Source of the DNA: Heliocidaris tuberculata
Lineage: Eukaryota; Echinodermata; Echinoidea; Camarodonta; Echinometridae
Reading direction: 5' to 3'
Length of the DNA: 64,000 nucleotides
Assembly: GCA_025618425.1 (NCBI GenBank)
Contig: CM046833.1
Coordinates: forward strand, 40,334,522-40,398,521
Part shown: piece after piece, positions 34,810 to 47,147 of the stretch
Position numbering within the stretch: position 1 is the stretch's first letter
How the letters are laid out: every line of letters begins with the position of its first letter
Program-made: the position numbers and the translations under genes
The notes under the pieces: model-generated
Told to the model about the DNA's origin: nothing
Seen by the model: the letters and a program-made list of their open reading frames with translations, nothing else
Database searches by the model: none

Positions 34810-35144
34810 GTAAGATGAAATATCGTTTCCAGTCTTGAACAGGTTCACATCTCTCTCTGTTCATATGTTCCTTTGCAATATAATGTGTCCGTAAAAGGTG
34901 TAAAGGGGCAAGAAAAGAATTAAAGGATTTGTTTTGTATTGTACGTAGTCAAAGTCCAGTATTGATAACACCTAGCCAATATTTTTTTTTCTAACCTTTT
35001 GCTTTTGCATTCGTAACTTTTCAAAACAAGCATATTCAAGAAAAAAAAATCTACTTGCATAGGCCAGGGGTATACTTTTGAAGACAAGCATTTGCTTAGC
35101 AATATCATCCTGGAAAACGAACTTTTAATAACTTTCTCTTTTAT

Positions 35145-35230
<86 letters not shown>

Positions 35231-36615
35231 AAAGTATTTGCTAACATGAAGCCTTAGCTTGTAAGACAAAGCATAAACTTACTTCTTTTAGAATAAAGGC
35301 TTTCCCTGACAAGCAGATGTGTTATTGAAATAAAAATATGTGCTCTCGTCGTCAACTTGATTTTGTCAAGGTCCTCCAAGGTTTGCCATTTTCATTGCAT
35401 CTTCCATTGATTTCTTTATTTCGTTGCTGAGACTGGGTAGCTGACCCTCTTTTTGCATGTTGCTCCATTAAAAAAATAGTATTACCAGATCACTCTCTGC
35501 AGAATATTTTGATAGTTTCTCAGAATATAAAGAGAGAAAGTCTATACTAATGAGTACAGTCTTTTTTTCGGGACCTAAGCGCTTTACGGCATTTGCAAGC
35601 TTTAGAAAAATCGAATTTGGAATTGTCAAATGATTTCAAGTATCTTTGCTTCTTGTTGAGTGCATTCTTATTCGTAAATTTTGTTCATATTTCATTATTT
35701 CAAGGCTAAACAAGTTGTTTCGACTATGTTTGTTTTGCTGTTTTGTTGTTGTTCTCCCCCCCCCCCCCCTTAACACTGGGAAGTTTACTCTATCTATTAG
35801 AACCTTGTGATCCTCAATTAAGGAGGTTAAAAACACACTCAGATGGATCCCGTTATGGAGGAATCAAGCTCCACTCCAATACTTTCAAGAGCAGCCATTT
35901 CCACATTTGAACGGTCATGATGAAGATTACACTCAGAGTGAAAATTGTTTCCAGAGTGTCCCTTCGTAATGTTTATGCCTTTCTATTCTTATTTGTGCCC
36001 TTTGTAAACGTTTTCTTAATATTACAACGCTGGCCGAGAAAAAGGGACATACTGGTTTTGCCTGGCATAGAAAGATTGTTTGGTACCATGGTGTGACACT
36101 GATGCTTCATTGCCCTTGTAATTGCTTGTGCACCCGCAAGGTGCTCTGAGGCATCTAAGCATGCTTCTGCCTTCTGCGCACATCTCGATATCCCAACTAA
36201 TTATTTGAACTATAAACATGAGCTCAAGTATTTGCTCAGGCATCATCTCTCGGGTAAAACAAAGGTTGGATCATAGTTATTGACTGAGCATTTGCTTAAT
36301 CGCAAGGTTTTACTAGGTAGTATTGGCTTCAAAGCAAATGCTAGTTTTTATCGTTAACCCACAGACTACGGGAAGCGAGTGGCTCCTATATTTAACGTAT
36401 GAGAGTTACAGAATTCAGTAGTCAGCGAGTTAAGGCTCAATATCCCAGGTAAGTACAGCCTTTGTCGTTCCCCTGCGCGCGCGTTAACACAGACACACAC
36501 ACACACCCACAAAAACTCTCTCTCCCCCTCTTTCTCCCCTCCTTTCTCCTTCTTCCTGTTGATGTTTAAAGTATTATTGTCTTTTATTATTTGTTTCATT
36601 CTGTTCATCACACAG
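34810..36615. other. intron 3 of copy C
   Basis: It contains an A-run, (TA)n and (CA)n compound microsatellite at 35145-35230, a C-run near 35757, and a CG/CA run near 36475-36515. No exon is supported. Confidence 0.6.
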
Positions 36616-36957
36616 TGCTGCCGGCCAATATAACTATTTCAACATCTGGAAAAATAACACAATACATAATGGGACCAGCGCATGTTTTCGTCCACGAGAA
36701 TTCATCAACTTCTATCACCTGCACAAGTATCGGATCACGACCTCATGCTGTAATATCATGGACCCTGGGTAACGCTGGCAGTTCCCCTAGAAATATAAGT
36801 TCTTCGCAATACAAAAATGTCTTAGATAGCAGTTTGTATGACACTAGCAGTACACTTCAAATCTACCCAAAGCGGAGTTACCACAAACAATCTCTTCGTT
36901 GTGCTGCATCTGTCGGAACCTTCCGTGATCAGAAGGAAGCTCTCTTCATAGTTTACG
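36616..36957 (+). CDS. Ig copy C exon 4: I2-type Ig domain
   Basis: This 342-base open exon has phase-1 borders and starts PANITISTSGKITQYIMG. Core features are STSITCTSIGSRPHAVISW (first cysteine and tryptophan), DTSSTLQIYPKRSYHKQ and LRCAASVG (second cysteine). Homologous exons lie in copies D (43086) and E (48982). It is intact although the two preceding exons are broken, which could mean recent decay, alternative use or gene conversion. No I3 or I4 follows: Helitron-like sequence occupies the place. Confidence 0.75.
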
Positions 36958-37009
36958 GTAATTGTGTTTTATGCATTCAACAAGTATAATTATGTACTTT
37001 GTATGAGAT

Positions 37010-37541
37010 CTGCAGAGTACCTGAAAATACACGTTTTCACGATTTCTCCAAATCGGCTCAGTCAATTTTCCTCATATTTTCATCAGTGATCAGTCCTAGT
37101 CAGGTCAAGTTCCCACATCTTTTTCAAGGTCATCAGGTTATCGTGACGTCATCCAGGCGCCATTTTGTGAAAATCAAGTTCTGGTGATATTTACATAACG
37201 AAATGTCATTTCTCTTTCATATTTGGCATGATTAAGGTCGCTGTCATTCCAGTCAAGGTCTTTTCGTTAAACGCGCGCGTACGCGTCCATACGCGCGTCC
37301 GTGCGCGCGCAAAGTTTAGAAATGATCCAAATCCTCCCAAATTCATTTTGCACACGTTTTATGCCATTATCAATATATCATTATCGTCATTGTCATCACT
37401 TATATGGCCATCTTATCATCATTGTCGTCAACATTATCATGATTATTATCTTGCAGAAATATTATCACGTCTGACAAAGCAATATGCGACAGGGACAGAC
37501 CACCTAATTCGTCTTCAGTGACGAATTAAATTTCTAGTAGG
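37010..37541 (+). mobile_element. Helitron-like non-autonomous element, 3' end 1
   Basis: The right end has a hairpin ATTCGTCTTCAGTGACGAAT followed by AAATTTCTAG and then T. A short hairpin about ten bases before CTAG and insertion before T match Helitron 3' ends. The left border is not fixed; the shared sequence begins near 37020 (TGAAAATACACGTTTTCACG). Confidence 0.5.
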
Positions 37542-37589
37542 TTAATTTTAGTTTTGTCAAAACGAGCTTTCCTTTTTCCGCCCGCTTTT

Positions 37590-37840
37590 TGTGTAGATGA
37601 TATCTCAAAATTGGCCCAGTCCAATTTCTTCAAGTTTTCGTCAGTCATCAGCCCCTACGAGATCAAGTTCCCGTAACTTTTTCAAGGTCCCCGGGTCATC
37701 GTGACGTCATCCAGGCGCCATTTTGTGAAAATCAACTCATGGTCATATCTTCATCAGGGAAAGTCATTTCTCATTCGGCATGATTGAAGCTGTTATCAAT
37801 CCGGTCAATCCCAGAGATTTAGACGCGCGCGTGCGCACAC
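37590..37840 (+). repeat. second unit of the Helitron-like repeat body
   Basis: It repeats the body of 37040-37300: TCAAGTTCCC, GTGACGTCATCCAGGCGCCA and a CG-rich GACGCGCGCGTGCGCAC part. It lacks a hairpin end of its own. Confidence 0.6.
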
Positions 37841-38229
37841 GTTCGCTGGTCAGTGCCCCCGCAAATATAAATGACACCCCCAATAACTCCCAAAAGAGGA
37901 CGTAAATCTTTCTGAATTTGCCTCGTCCATCACATTTCGACCAAATATCATGCACACCAAAAATCAGATTCAGAGCTCAATTTTTTTTTTTTTTTTTTTT
38001 TTTGGTCGTTTTCTTTCCATCTTTTCCTTAATTTCTCGTCCATCCTGCCTTCAACAACAAAACCAATGGTGGAAACTTGTAGGAAATGCATGTCCATTTT
38101 ACTTCCAACTCAAAGATTCGTTAAAAATCTCCCGTTTTTTTCACCCAATGCCAGATGAAAAAACGGAAAATGTCATACTAATTAACCGAAAACCACCCAA
38201 CACCACCTTTTTTTTGCGGGGCTGATTAC

Positions 38230-38583
38230 TTAAAAACGGAATCTTGAATCTTTATGAAAGTTGGCACAGACATGAGTGTTGGGAGGAGAATTGTGCTGTG
38301 AAAATAACAAGGTCATGATGTAATTATAACTTTATCCAGGTGCTTTTTTCTGAAAATCAACTTATTGTCATGTATGGTCATGTATGTTCATAACGAAATG
38401 TCATTTCTCTTTCATATTTCGGATGGTCAATTTCACTGTCATCACATATATATGGCCATCTTATCATTGTCGTCGACCCTATCATGATCACTATCTTGCC
38501 CAATCATCATCATATCTTACATAAAAATTTACCAGTTCAAGACAGAACACCTAATTCGTCTTCAGTGACGAATGAAATTTCTA
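38230..38583 (+). mobile_element. Helitron-like non-autonomous element, 3' end 2
   Basis: It shares with 37395-37541 the phrases TATATGGCCATCTTATCAT and ATTCGTCTTCAGTGACGAAT, and ends AAATTTCTAG before T at 38584. The body is a diverged third unit. Confidence 0.5.
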
Positions 38584-40276
38584 GTTTATTTATTTATTTG
38601 TTGTTGCTTTATTTATTTTACTTTTTATTTCTTTTTTTTTTTTTTTTTTTTTATTTATTCATGTTTTTTCTTTCTTTTCTTTTTTTTTTTTTTGGGGGGG
38701 GGTCGAAAAGTGTAAATGATAAAATTGGACATACTACGAGAGGGGCGTCTAGGGAAGGGTCGAATAGTAAAATCATATTGTGTTTTATATCATGTTCTTC
38801 AAATAATCAAGGTTTTAAGAATGCTTAAATTTCCGTTTGCTATATTAGGAATCCATTATATATTCCGACACCAGGCAGTGAAGTATTACATCTTAAATTT
38901 CAAGTTTGTTACCATTGCAAGTAATCATACAGCGTTAATAGCTTTGAAAGACAATAACATGCAAAAATAGTTTCAACATGATTTGGCTTCCATGTCAAAT
39001 AAACACCCTCTTCGTCATAAAGTGCTTATTCCTTCTTGGAAGACTTATGGTACTTTACCAACAAGACATTTTGTTATGTGATGGCATGTTGTGGGACCTC
39101 TTCATAGTAATAGAGGAAATATAAGTCTTTAACTCTTACGTGGAACGAATTAAAATTTAATTCCCCCTCCTGCTACAGTCACATGTTGTTTTCTCATGAC
39201 TATTAGTTTTCATCAATATCACAATATCACACTGTATAACTAAAATTCATGATAAAAGGCTATCGTGCAGGTTTTATTTTTTTAAAGACTTAGTAGCTCA
39301 TTTAACGTGTTCAAACGTAGTCAGTTTCAAACTGCACTACTATAATACAATTTCTACATTTTCACAGCGTTTGTCATAGGCCCACCGTTTTTATGGGGAA
39401 AAAAGAATAACATATAGGTACACATTTAACATTAACTCGCCAGCCAAAATTATAATGGAAATATATTTTATTGTCACATAACTAAGTAATGTTTTTATGA
39501 CAATAAAAATGATGCGAAGTAAGAGGAAATAATGAAAGATACATCATAGTTATTGAACATTTATATACACGTACATGTACATTTGTGATAACAAAACAAA
39601 GAATAAATTCGTGCAAATGGATTTTTTTTGTGACTGTTCAGCTGTCTTGCTATTTTAAACAAGATGGTGTGCGTTTGTTATTTATCTTTACATGTCATAA
39701 TGATGTAATTCTACATGTACATGTAACAAAAACAATTCAGTGCATGTCAGGGATAGCTATACCGAACAATAAGTGTTGTATGCAAACATAACATCAAAAT
39801 GACAAAGTGATGATTTTTGTTATAACAATAAACAAAATTATGAAGTAAGAGGAAATAATGAAAGAGAAATCATAGTTGTTGAATATCTATATACACGTGC
39901 ATGTAAATTTGTTATAACAAAACATGGAATAAATTCGTGCAAACGATTTTGTGTATGTTTATATATACATATATATTATACATTAAATATATTCGTCTGG
40001 CACAAATAATGAGTTCAGGCAAGGGATATCTTCATGTTAGCTGTTTAGAACTTTTGATATGTGGATGAACGTGGGAGTTTGTTGTATAACTTTATAATTT
40101 ATTTCTAAAGAGATAGATTAGAGACGCTAAACGTCACCCTAGTTAATTCCAACACCCAGGAAAACTTTTTTAGGGAAAAGACGGATGTTTTGTAAGATAT
40201 TTGTATACCCCCCCCCCCCCTCTTAAAAAAAAGAAAATAATTATTATTAAGTAGTTGTTGTTCTGTATACCACATC

Positions 40277-40345
<69 letters not shown>

Positions 40346-40444
40346 CTTTGAATTTAACGGGTTACAAAAATATAACGACCGTAATAAAGCACTATCCAGT
40401 TACACGTCAATCATTTGGGGACTTTGTCACTTTGTCTGAAAAGA
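38584..40444. other. AT-rich region between copies C and D
   Basis: T-runs at 38630-38695 followed by G-run; a direct duplication 39515-39635 versus 39842-39960 (GAAGTAAGAGGAAATAATGA); C-run at 40208-40220; (TG)n(TA)n at 40277-40344. No gene. Confidence 0.6.
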
Positions 40445-40680
40445 AAAGCGCCCCTACTGTTCGCACTATTTTAACATGAGGGTTATAATTCAGAAGCAAT
40501 GGTTCGGTAAAGTTTGTGAAACTGATTTGGTATCAGAAGGATATATCATAGAAGAGCCTACATCCATTATTATATTGCTTTCACTTCGCAGTATATCAAC
40601 CATGATCTTCCCAATGTTTGTTCAGTCAACAGAATCCTGTTTCTCTTTACGCTTTGTTTGCCTTGCCTTGCGATAATTTT
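40445..40680 (+). promoter_or_regulatory. conserved upstream block, copy D
   Basis: It begins AAAGCGCCCCTACTG and includes GGTTCGGTAAAGTTTGTGAA, TACATCCATTATTATATTGC and CGCTTTGTTTGCCTTGCC, all with counterparts upstream of copies B and C. It lies 70-300 bases before the leader ATG. Confidence 0.5.
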
Positions 40681-40747
40681 ACACATGATGTAAATACGTA
40701 CAAAAGTACTTGTTCTAAAGACATTAGTAAGGTTTGATTAGTGAACT

Positions 40748-40805
40748 ATGATGGTGATCTTTGTCGAAGTTTTTCTTTATCTCGCCTTTATAATTTACAT
40801 ATCCG
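40748..40805 (+). CDS. Ig copy D exon 1: signal peptide
   Basis: It encodes MMVIFVEVFLYLAFIIYISG, a strong hydrophobic signal, and ends in phase 1 at GTAAGT. The second ATG (40751) matches the start of copy A and could be the used one. The leader is close to that of copy A (VIFVEV, LAFI). Confidence 0.75.
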
Positions 40806-41263
40806 GTAAGTTTGATTTTTTTTTCCCGCTTAATTTGTGAACATATTCGAGGTATAGCTGGAGGATGTGGAAAGAGTGTCAGTGCAGCTGTATGTAAGTA
40901 GAACATAAATGTAGCGAATAAACAACACTGACAAAAATTTATTTGATTCATATTTTTAAAGTGTTGTATATTCTGTAACCCTGTACCAATTTACTTCTTT
41001 ACTCACAATTTTGATTGAAGTGGAGTTATAGAAAATTATAATTTTACCTCGCAAAATAAATGTATCAACTGGATTTCAAAACCTTAAATTTTATCAATAT
41101 TTAGGCCTTTCTCTACCATGAAAATACTGAAGACTATTTGGATGGAACACAGTCATTTATCGCGATTTAATATGTGCTTAATTAGCAGAATGTGCATTTG
41201 ATGCATGCTATTAGCAATGTGCTATATGTAGGCCTCTCTATATTTGTAATTCACCCTGTGCAG

Positions 41264-41614
41264 GATACCATGCATTTGAAGTGTCTCTTCAGACTTACAA
41301 CTCTCTACCAGTCATTGGCGAAAATTACACCTTGGTTTGCACCTTCACGTCGTTAACTACGAATCGGAAAGTAATTTGGGAAAATGGTAACAGTCAAACT
41401 CTGGCCATTCACTCTTGTGATCAATATCATTCTTGTGAGGATATCGTTTATTACCAATCGAAGTTCAGTTTGTCGGGAAACTGGTACAGTGTGAATCTCA
41501 CAATTAAAGAAATCACCGTGGATGATAGCGATAATTACAAATGCACAGTTAGCAGTACGTTAGGGATAGAACATCCAGGATCAAGTGAGTTACAAGTGAC
41601 ACCAGTGTTACCAG
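41264..41614 (+). CDS. Ig copy D exon 2: V-type Ig domain
   Basis: Open 351-base phase-1 exon with CCCTGTGCAG acceptor. It reads YHAFEVSLQTYNSLPVIGEN, LVCTFTS (first cysteine), KVIWENGN (tryptophan), HSCDQYHSCED (CX5C loop), SKFSLSGNWYSVNLTI and DDSDNYKCTVSS (second cysteine). It is most like copy A at the ends and least in the stretch between the tryptophan and the E strand. It is the best preserved V exon together with that of copy A. Confidence 0.85.
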
Positions 41615-42053
41615 GTATAGTATTTATTACGATTTCAACAATCAAACAAGAATTCGGTAATTTTTTATCCGATACTTTTTTTAGCTAGTGTATTTATACA
41701 TCAGAAAATTAGAACAGAACATTCTGAAACGCAAACCATGAACCGTGATAGTTGATCATTTGTTTACTGTCTAAGTTGAATTAAATAAATCTCCAATTCC
41801 GTCATCAAAGAAATCACCGCAACAAACTTAAACTAATATACAAACTTTACCTTTAATAATTCGATTTTTCTTTCGATATAGGGCTTAGATTAATTTCACG
41901 AGATAGTCTTGTGACTAATATGAAGAAGAAATCTTTGCAAGATCGTGGTTAAAGTAACTATTAGTTTCATGACAAGGATTGTATATGATCATATTTGGAC
42001 AAGTATGATTCGAATGGTGTGTTATTCTCTCATGAATAATTTCTTCATACCAG

Positions 42054-42383
42054 CTCCACCCCGTTGGATCTTTATTAGTGATGATGGGTCACGAGCTTAC
42101 CGAAATAACACGCCTGTAACGATGATAGCTGGTGTGTCCTATGACATCACGTGTGAGTCAAAGGGTGCTAAACCTCCTGCAGTACTGAAGTGGCGAATTT
42201 CAGATGATGTATCTGTCAGTTTCAGAAGTCAGTATAACATTGCGCAAGAAGGGAGCTATTTCTCTCGAATGGTTGCTACAATCATGCCCTCGAGGAATGA
42301 TCAAGGAAAGAGGCTCCGCTGTGTGGCAACACATCCCGAACTAGACAATAATCTTCAATGTTTGGTTTACATGAATGTTCAAG
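42054..42383 (+). CDS. Ig copy D exon 3: I1-type Ig domain
   Basis: Open 330-base exon, phase 1 at both ends. It reads PPRWIFISDDGSRAYRNNTP, YDITCESKGAKPPAVLKWRI with first cysteine and tryptophan, YFSRMVATIMPSRNDQGKRL, RCVATHPE with the second cysteine, ending YMNVQ before GTAGGT. The GAKPPAVxxW motif is shared with all I1 exons of the array. C2/I-set type. Confidence 0.85.
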
Positions 42384-43085
42384 GTAGGTATTTTCGTTGG
42401 GTAGAGTTCTTTTTTCTTGGCCCGATGGTGTAAACCTTACTCAAATAATATAGATGTGTTATTGAGCATAGCAATTCGTTACTCTTTTCACGAAGTGACG
42501 GTTATGATGAAAATCGCATTAAAAAAAAAAAAAAAAAAAATGATATTATCAAGTCCCATATGTTTTATACGCGAGCGGCTGAAATCCGTCACCTCTTGAA
42601 AACAAAATCACCGCGCGTCCTTGAATTTTATGTTTACAGCTCATTATCCCCAAAAATATCATTTAAAAAGATGCAAATAATTGAACATAGAACTAAACAT
42701 TGAAATATGGTCTATGCCGGGATATAAAATGTACCCACCCTTCATACATTAAAGAGGTTGAGATTATGGTTTAAAACTTTGAAAACGTATTTATTCAAAA
42801 CTAACTTTCTTTTAGTTGCGCGCTCATCCGTCACTTCGTAAAAATTGGGACAAATTGTCTTCCTCTTCTAACTTTTTACCGATTGCTCCACTAAGATCCC
42901 TAAAATGAAATATCTATTCAATACCTATATACAAATGTTTATTGAGGTCACTTACATTGTTTTTACGTGTTACTCTGTCATAAGGCCTACCTACAAAAAC
43001 AGATATAGCTCTGCGAAAGCAGTATCCAGCTTTTGTTGTTGTTGTTGTTAAGGTGATTTTGTTTATTCTTCTCTCTATAATAAAG

Positions 43086-43430
43086 TTCGGCCAACCAGCA
43101 TGATCCTTTTACCATCTGGATATAACCAAGAATACGAAACTGGACCAACAGTCATTGCCGTACAAGAAAATTCATCGATTTCAATCACTTGTAAAAGTAT
43201 TGGATCACTACCAGCAGTTGAATTATCATGGAGACTTGGCGATATTTATAGTCCTCCCAGTAACAACAACAGTTCAAGTTACCCCAGTGCTTTGAATGAA
43301 GGCTTGTTCGACACCAAAATGACTATCACAATACGTCCCGAGAGAAAGCACCATAACATGCTACTTCACTGCTTTGCCTTTTTGGGAAAATTTGTTGAAA
43401 GACAGGTAGCCGCCAAACTGATCGTTAACA
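43086..43430 (+). CDS. Ig copy D exon 4: I2-type Ig domain
   Basis: Open 345-base exon, phase 1 at both ends, GTGAGT donor. It reads RPTSMILLPSGYNQEYETGP, SISITCKSIGSLPAVELSW (cysteine and tryptophan), FDTKMTITIRPERKHHN and LLHCFAFLG. The first exons of copy D (leader, V, I1, I2) are therefore all open; translation continuing into the next exon would meet a stop after 35 codons. Confidence 0.85.
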
Positions 43431-44200
43431 GTGAGTTTCCTTTTCTTTTTTCTATGTTCTTTTAAGTATTGGGACTACTATTACTATAACTATAACAAAA
43501 TAAAATGTTACAGTCCATTTGAATTTCATTAAATTGACATGATTTATTCAGTGTAAAAAAACATTGCAGCTGATAGCTGGATTAAAGGGTCTCTGTGGTC
43601 ATAAGAAATGTTTGTATGCAGCTATAATGTATAAAATTGACCCCAAAAAACTTTACCCGACATTCCAAAGGTGAAAGGTTAAGGAGCTTGAAAAAAATAA
43701 AGGATATTATGAACAATTGACGAGCATTATTGCAATGTCGACTGCTATGTGCTGCAAAACACTCAGGTACGAAAGGACCCGATTTTCTAAATTGCTGATA
43801 TGCCGCCATCCTCTAATTAATCATCCTCTAACTAAATGAATTAACAAATGAATAATTAGGACGCAAAATAGATTTGTCGAAACTAAGATTGATTTGGAGG
43901 CGTAATTTACAGAGGATATACAACCCATGTAAAACAAGAAATGAATGAAATATGTACTACGCAAATTGTTCTTATCGCATTGAGGATTTATTTGGCGCGT
44001 AACTTACAGAGAATATACAAAACCCAAATAAAACAACAAATAAATTTAATATACGAAACAAGGTACATTTGTCAAATCGAAAATTAAATTTGGGCTTATA
44101 TTACGGAAATTCTACAACCCAAACGGAAAAAGAAAACCTTTTTTTTTCTACAACGCAATACTAAGCGAGATTTATATTTAGGGTGGCAGTGAAGACGTTC
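43431..44200. other. part of intron 4 of copy D
   Basis: AT-rich with AAAACAA-type words repeated around 43930-44130 (ATATACAACCCA... phrases). No gene. Confidence 0.5.
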
Positions 44201-44203
44201 AGG

Positions 44204-44400
44204 GATCAGCAAGTGGTCTAGCGGTAACGTCTACGGGCAGCTCTTTGTATTCACCTAAAAACTGACTCTGATATGACCCAGGTTCGAATCTCTGTCACGT
44301 CTTTCGGATGGTGACGTTGAAGGTCGGTCCCCATTGTAAATAATCTTATTTCATTGATACACGCCTGTCAAAACTGAGAGCACACACATATTCCTTATAT
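44204..44400 (+). mobile_element. tRNA-derived SINE
   Basis: A-box-like TCAGCAAGTGGTCTAGCGG and a perfect B box GGTTCGAATC, followed by CTTTCGGATGGTGACGTTGA and GGTCGGTCCCC, a tail body common to SINEs in marine invertebrates. It lies in intron 4 of copy D. Confidence 0.65.
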
Positions 44401-44901
44401 CATTATGTACGATATCGTGCTCGATCGCCTAGTCTTTGTTCAAGTCTTATTAATATCATTTTAGTTTGGTATTTCATTTTTTAACCATCAATAGGCCTAT
44501 CTCTTGTACGCTGTCACCGATGAATATTGTGTTAAGTTTTCTGGGGTTGATTTTATGTAAGCGAACTATACACATATTTATTTGTTCACGCCTCAGGTAA
44601 TCTTTAAGATTCTTTTGCATTAGAAATAATTACATAGTAAATGTGAGTAAAAAATAAACATAATTAATCAACATGAATAAGTATTTTATATACCACAGTA
44701 TGGACAAAGTAGGTATTTTTATTCCTGATCATCACTAGGAAACTGAAAATAAGATTATAAATTACGTGTCATTATGCACCCACCTGATTACCAAGAGTTT
44801 ACCCATAATGACATATTATCCAAGAGCTTCTATTTGTATCTCTTGCTCACGTGATCCTATACGGATTTAGCAATAACCGCCTACGCTGTTTGTATTTAAA
44901 G

Positions 44902-45212
44902 GCCCACCAGATGATGTTACAATGATTACCCAAAATGATCTTCATGACAGTATACAAACAAATGTAAGTTGCAGAGCTATCAATGGATACCCTGCACCGC
45001 ACATACATTGATACGTTGGATCAAGAAATTTGACCTATGATTTGTCTCTTGAAGCTTCATTCATTGATGTAAATGGTCGATATGATGCTGAAAGCACCCT
45101 CATCATCATACCGAAGATATTTTAACATGGAAAACATCTATTTTGTCTAGCAGTTCAACCTATAACACCTTCATTGTGTCAGTCAACGCTAACATTGTTC
45201 TAAACATTTCAT
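44902..45212 (+). pseudogene. Ig copy D exon 5: I3-type Ig domain, broken
   Basis: It aligns with copy A exon 3: PPDDVTMITQNDLHDS, NVSCRAINGYPAPHIH, then TGA (45009-45011) exactly where the core tryptophan TGG stands, then YVGSRNLT. A second stop (TAA) occurs before HGKHLFCLAVQP, and a missing base near 45176 shifts the end. The splice borders (TTTAAAG, GTAATT) are still present. Confidence 0.8.
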
Positions 45213-45605
45213 GTAATTATCCAATTATCTTTTTTGGAAGGGACAGTATGACTACCCTTCTGAAATGTCGTATCATTTTCATCTATTTACTCCACTTTAT
45301 TTGTTTTCCCAAATGTTATCTTATTGTTAATTGAACATGTTATATGTAGCATTTTGTAACTGTTAAACCCCTTCCCTCTATGTTTCTTCATCTGTCATTC
45401 TCCATCTACGACACAAGCACAATTTCGAATTCCATCCCATAATTATACCCATTATAGGGATGGCCATAACTATCACTTTTTTCATGAATTTCTTATAGCC
45501 CATTTTTCATACTTAACTCCACCTTCCTAATCTGATACCTCTCCATATTTTGTTACTACCTCTTTTTCTCTCAAACATGCATTTCAAAATTTCTCCTAAT
45601 CACAG

Positions 45606-45918
45606 ACGCACCCGTTGTCTTAATATTTTCTCGACGTCTTTCATCAAATAAACTACCCATCTGCCCATTGGGTTTGTACTAACATGCACATCAGACACCA
45701 ACCCTAAGCCGTTTATGTTCCAGTGGTTCTGCAACGAAACAAAATTGGATAAAGAAATTAATTTTGTGACCCTGCATGAGACTGTTAAAGAAGGTGAAAC
45801 CCTGACTTTCAGTGAGATGATTATATAGAAACTTCTTTCAAAGATCCCTACGAGTACAAATGCGTAGCTCTTTCGAGATATGGTTCTGGTAGTGCGGTCT
45901 TCAACTCCACATTTTCTC
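45606..45918 (+). pseudogene. Ig copy D exon 6: I4-type Ig domain, broken
   Basis: Homologous to copy A exon 4. A short duplication (ACCCATCTGCCCATTGGG) shifts the frame near 45655; the domain then reads TCTSDTNPKPFMFQWFCNE and TLHETVKEGETLTFSEMII in another frame, and a further deletion near 45825 precedes YKCVALSRYGSGSAVF. Borders ACAG and GTAAGT remain. Confidence 0.75.
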
Positions 45919-46425
45919 GTAAGTATAATTTTGTCGTGTATCTTTAGGCTCATTTTAATTTTACCAAACGGATTCTCTATCTGCATAACTTACTTATGAA
46001 AGGTTTATTAAAATTGTTGTTTCAAAAGATTGCAATATCAGTTTCGACGTGTTTACAAACTACATCGAAATTAAAATGTTTTGCCAAAAAGATATTACAG
46101 ATGGAATTCCTGCTACCGAAAATGAATGTAAATACCTGGCAGAATTGAAAGGATTACAACTAAATCACTGAATTGCCTTGATTCTTTGATGACAGATGTT
46201 CCAAGCCACAAAAGTATCATAAGCTATTTAAGAGAGAGATTTTTAATTTTGCAGTCTTACGATGGGAAGTAAAATTGTAGAATTGATAAACAGGCACATA
46301 AAGGAAATAAATAACTTTCAGTTGTTGATTAATTAGCATGTCTCAACATGACGAACATAGCCTAGAAAGGGTCAAAACATTTTCTTTTTCAAGGGCAAAT
46401 TTAATCTCTTCTGGTTAATTCCAGT

Positions 46426-46476
<51 letters not shown>

Positions 46477-47058
46477 TTTATATATATTGTTATCGTAACA
46501 TATTATTTTCTCAAATGAAACAGTCACCATTTAAGTCCGCACGCTGCCAGCCAGGTTATTTTATTATTATTTTTTTTCCTTTCTACATATTCCGGAGGGC
46601 GACAACTATCATTTTAATAGAATGTCTATAAAAAAATGTCGTTTATTGTTAGTATCTCTTCGTTATGAAATAGAGAGCTATTCAATGATTTGAGTACTTG
46701 CAATAATGTTTCGGAAAGCTCATTATTTGTCGTGCTTGTTGCGGCGGCTTCGTCCTACTTCAAAGACAGTCGCGTAGCTGTAACTCCTATTGTGTATAAT
46801 ACCCCCTTGATTTATTCGAATAGGAGGTCCACATCCATGAGGCCGTGTTATCCTTAATTACCAGTCCGTTATATAACCTTAGAATAGGCAGTCCCTCTTT
46901 GCATGCTTTCTTTATAAGGGGAACAATATTTTACTAATTTCTACCGAACCTTTACCTTATTAGCAAAATGAGGAAACATTGCAGCGAGAGGCTGTACCCT
47001 ACCATATTTTTCTAAACGCCTCTTCTCATTGATAAACCTTGAAATTTAGTTATCCCGG
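45919..47058. other. intron between I4 and FN3 relics of copy D
   Basis: AT-rich, with (TA)n at 46428-46468. No further exon is supported. Confidence 0.5.
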
Positions 47059-47147
47059 ATAAACCGTCTAATTTTTTCGTGGACCGAAACGAAGCATATT
47101 CAACTGTGCTATATGCATGGCAACCTGGATCCCACGAAGCGTAACCA
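47059..47147 (+). pseudogene. Ig copy D FN3 exon relic
   Basis: The frame reads KPSNFFVDRNEAYSTVLYAW, then QPGSHEA and TAA. It keeps the FN3 tryptophan that copy A has lost, but the acceptor dinucleotide is CCGG in place of CCAG, so normal splicing into it is abolished. Confidence 0.6.

Noticed and set aside
44204..44290. tRNA gene
   Set aside because: A and B boxes are present but the cloverleaf stems do not pair and a SINE tail follows.
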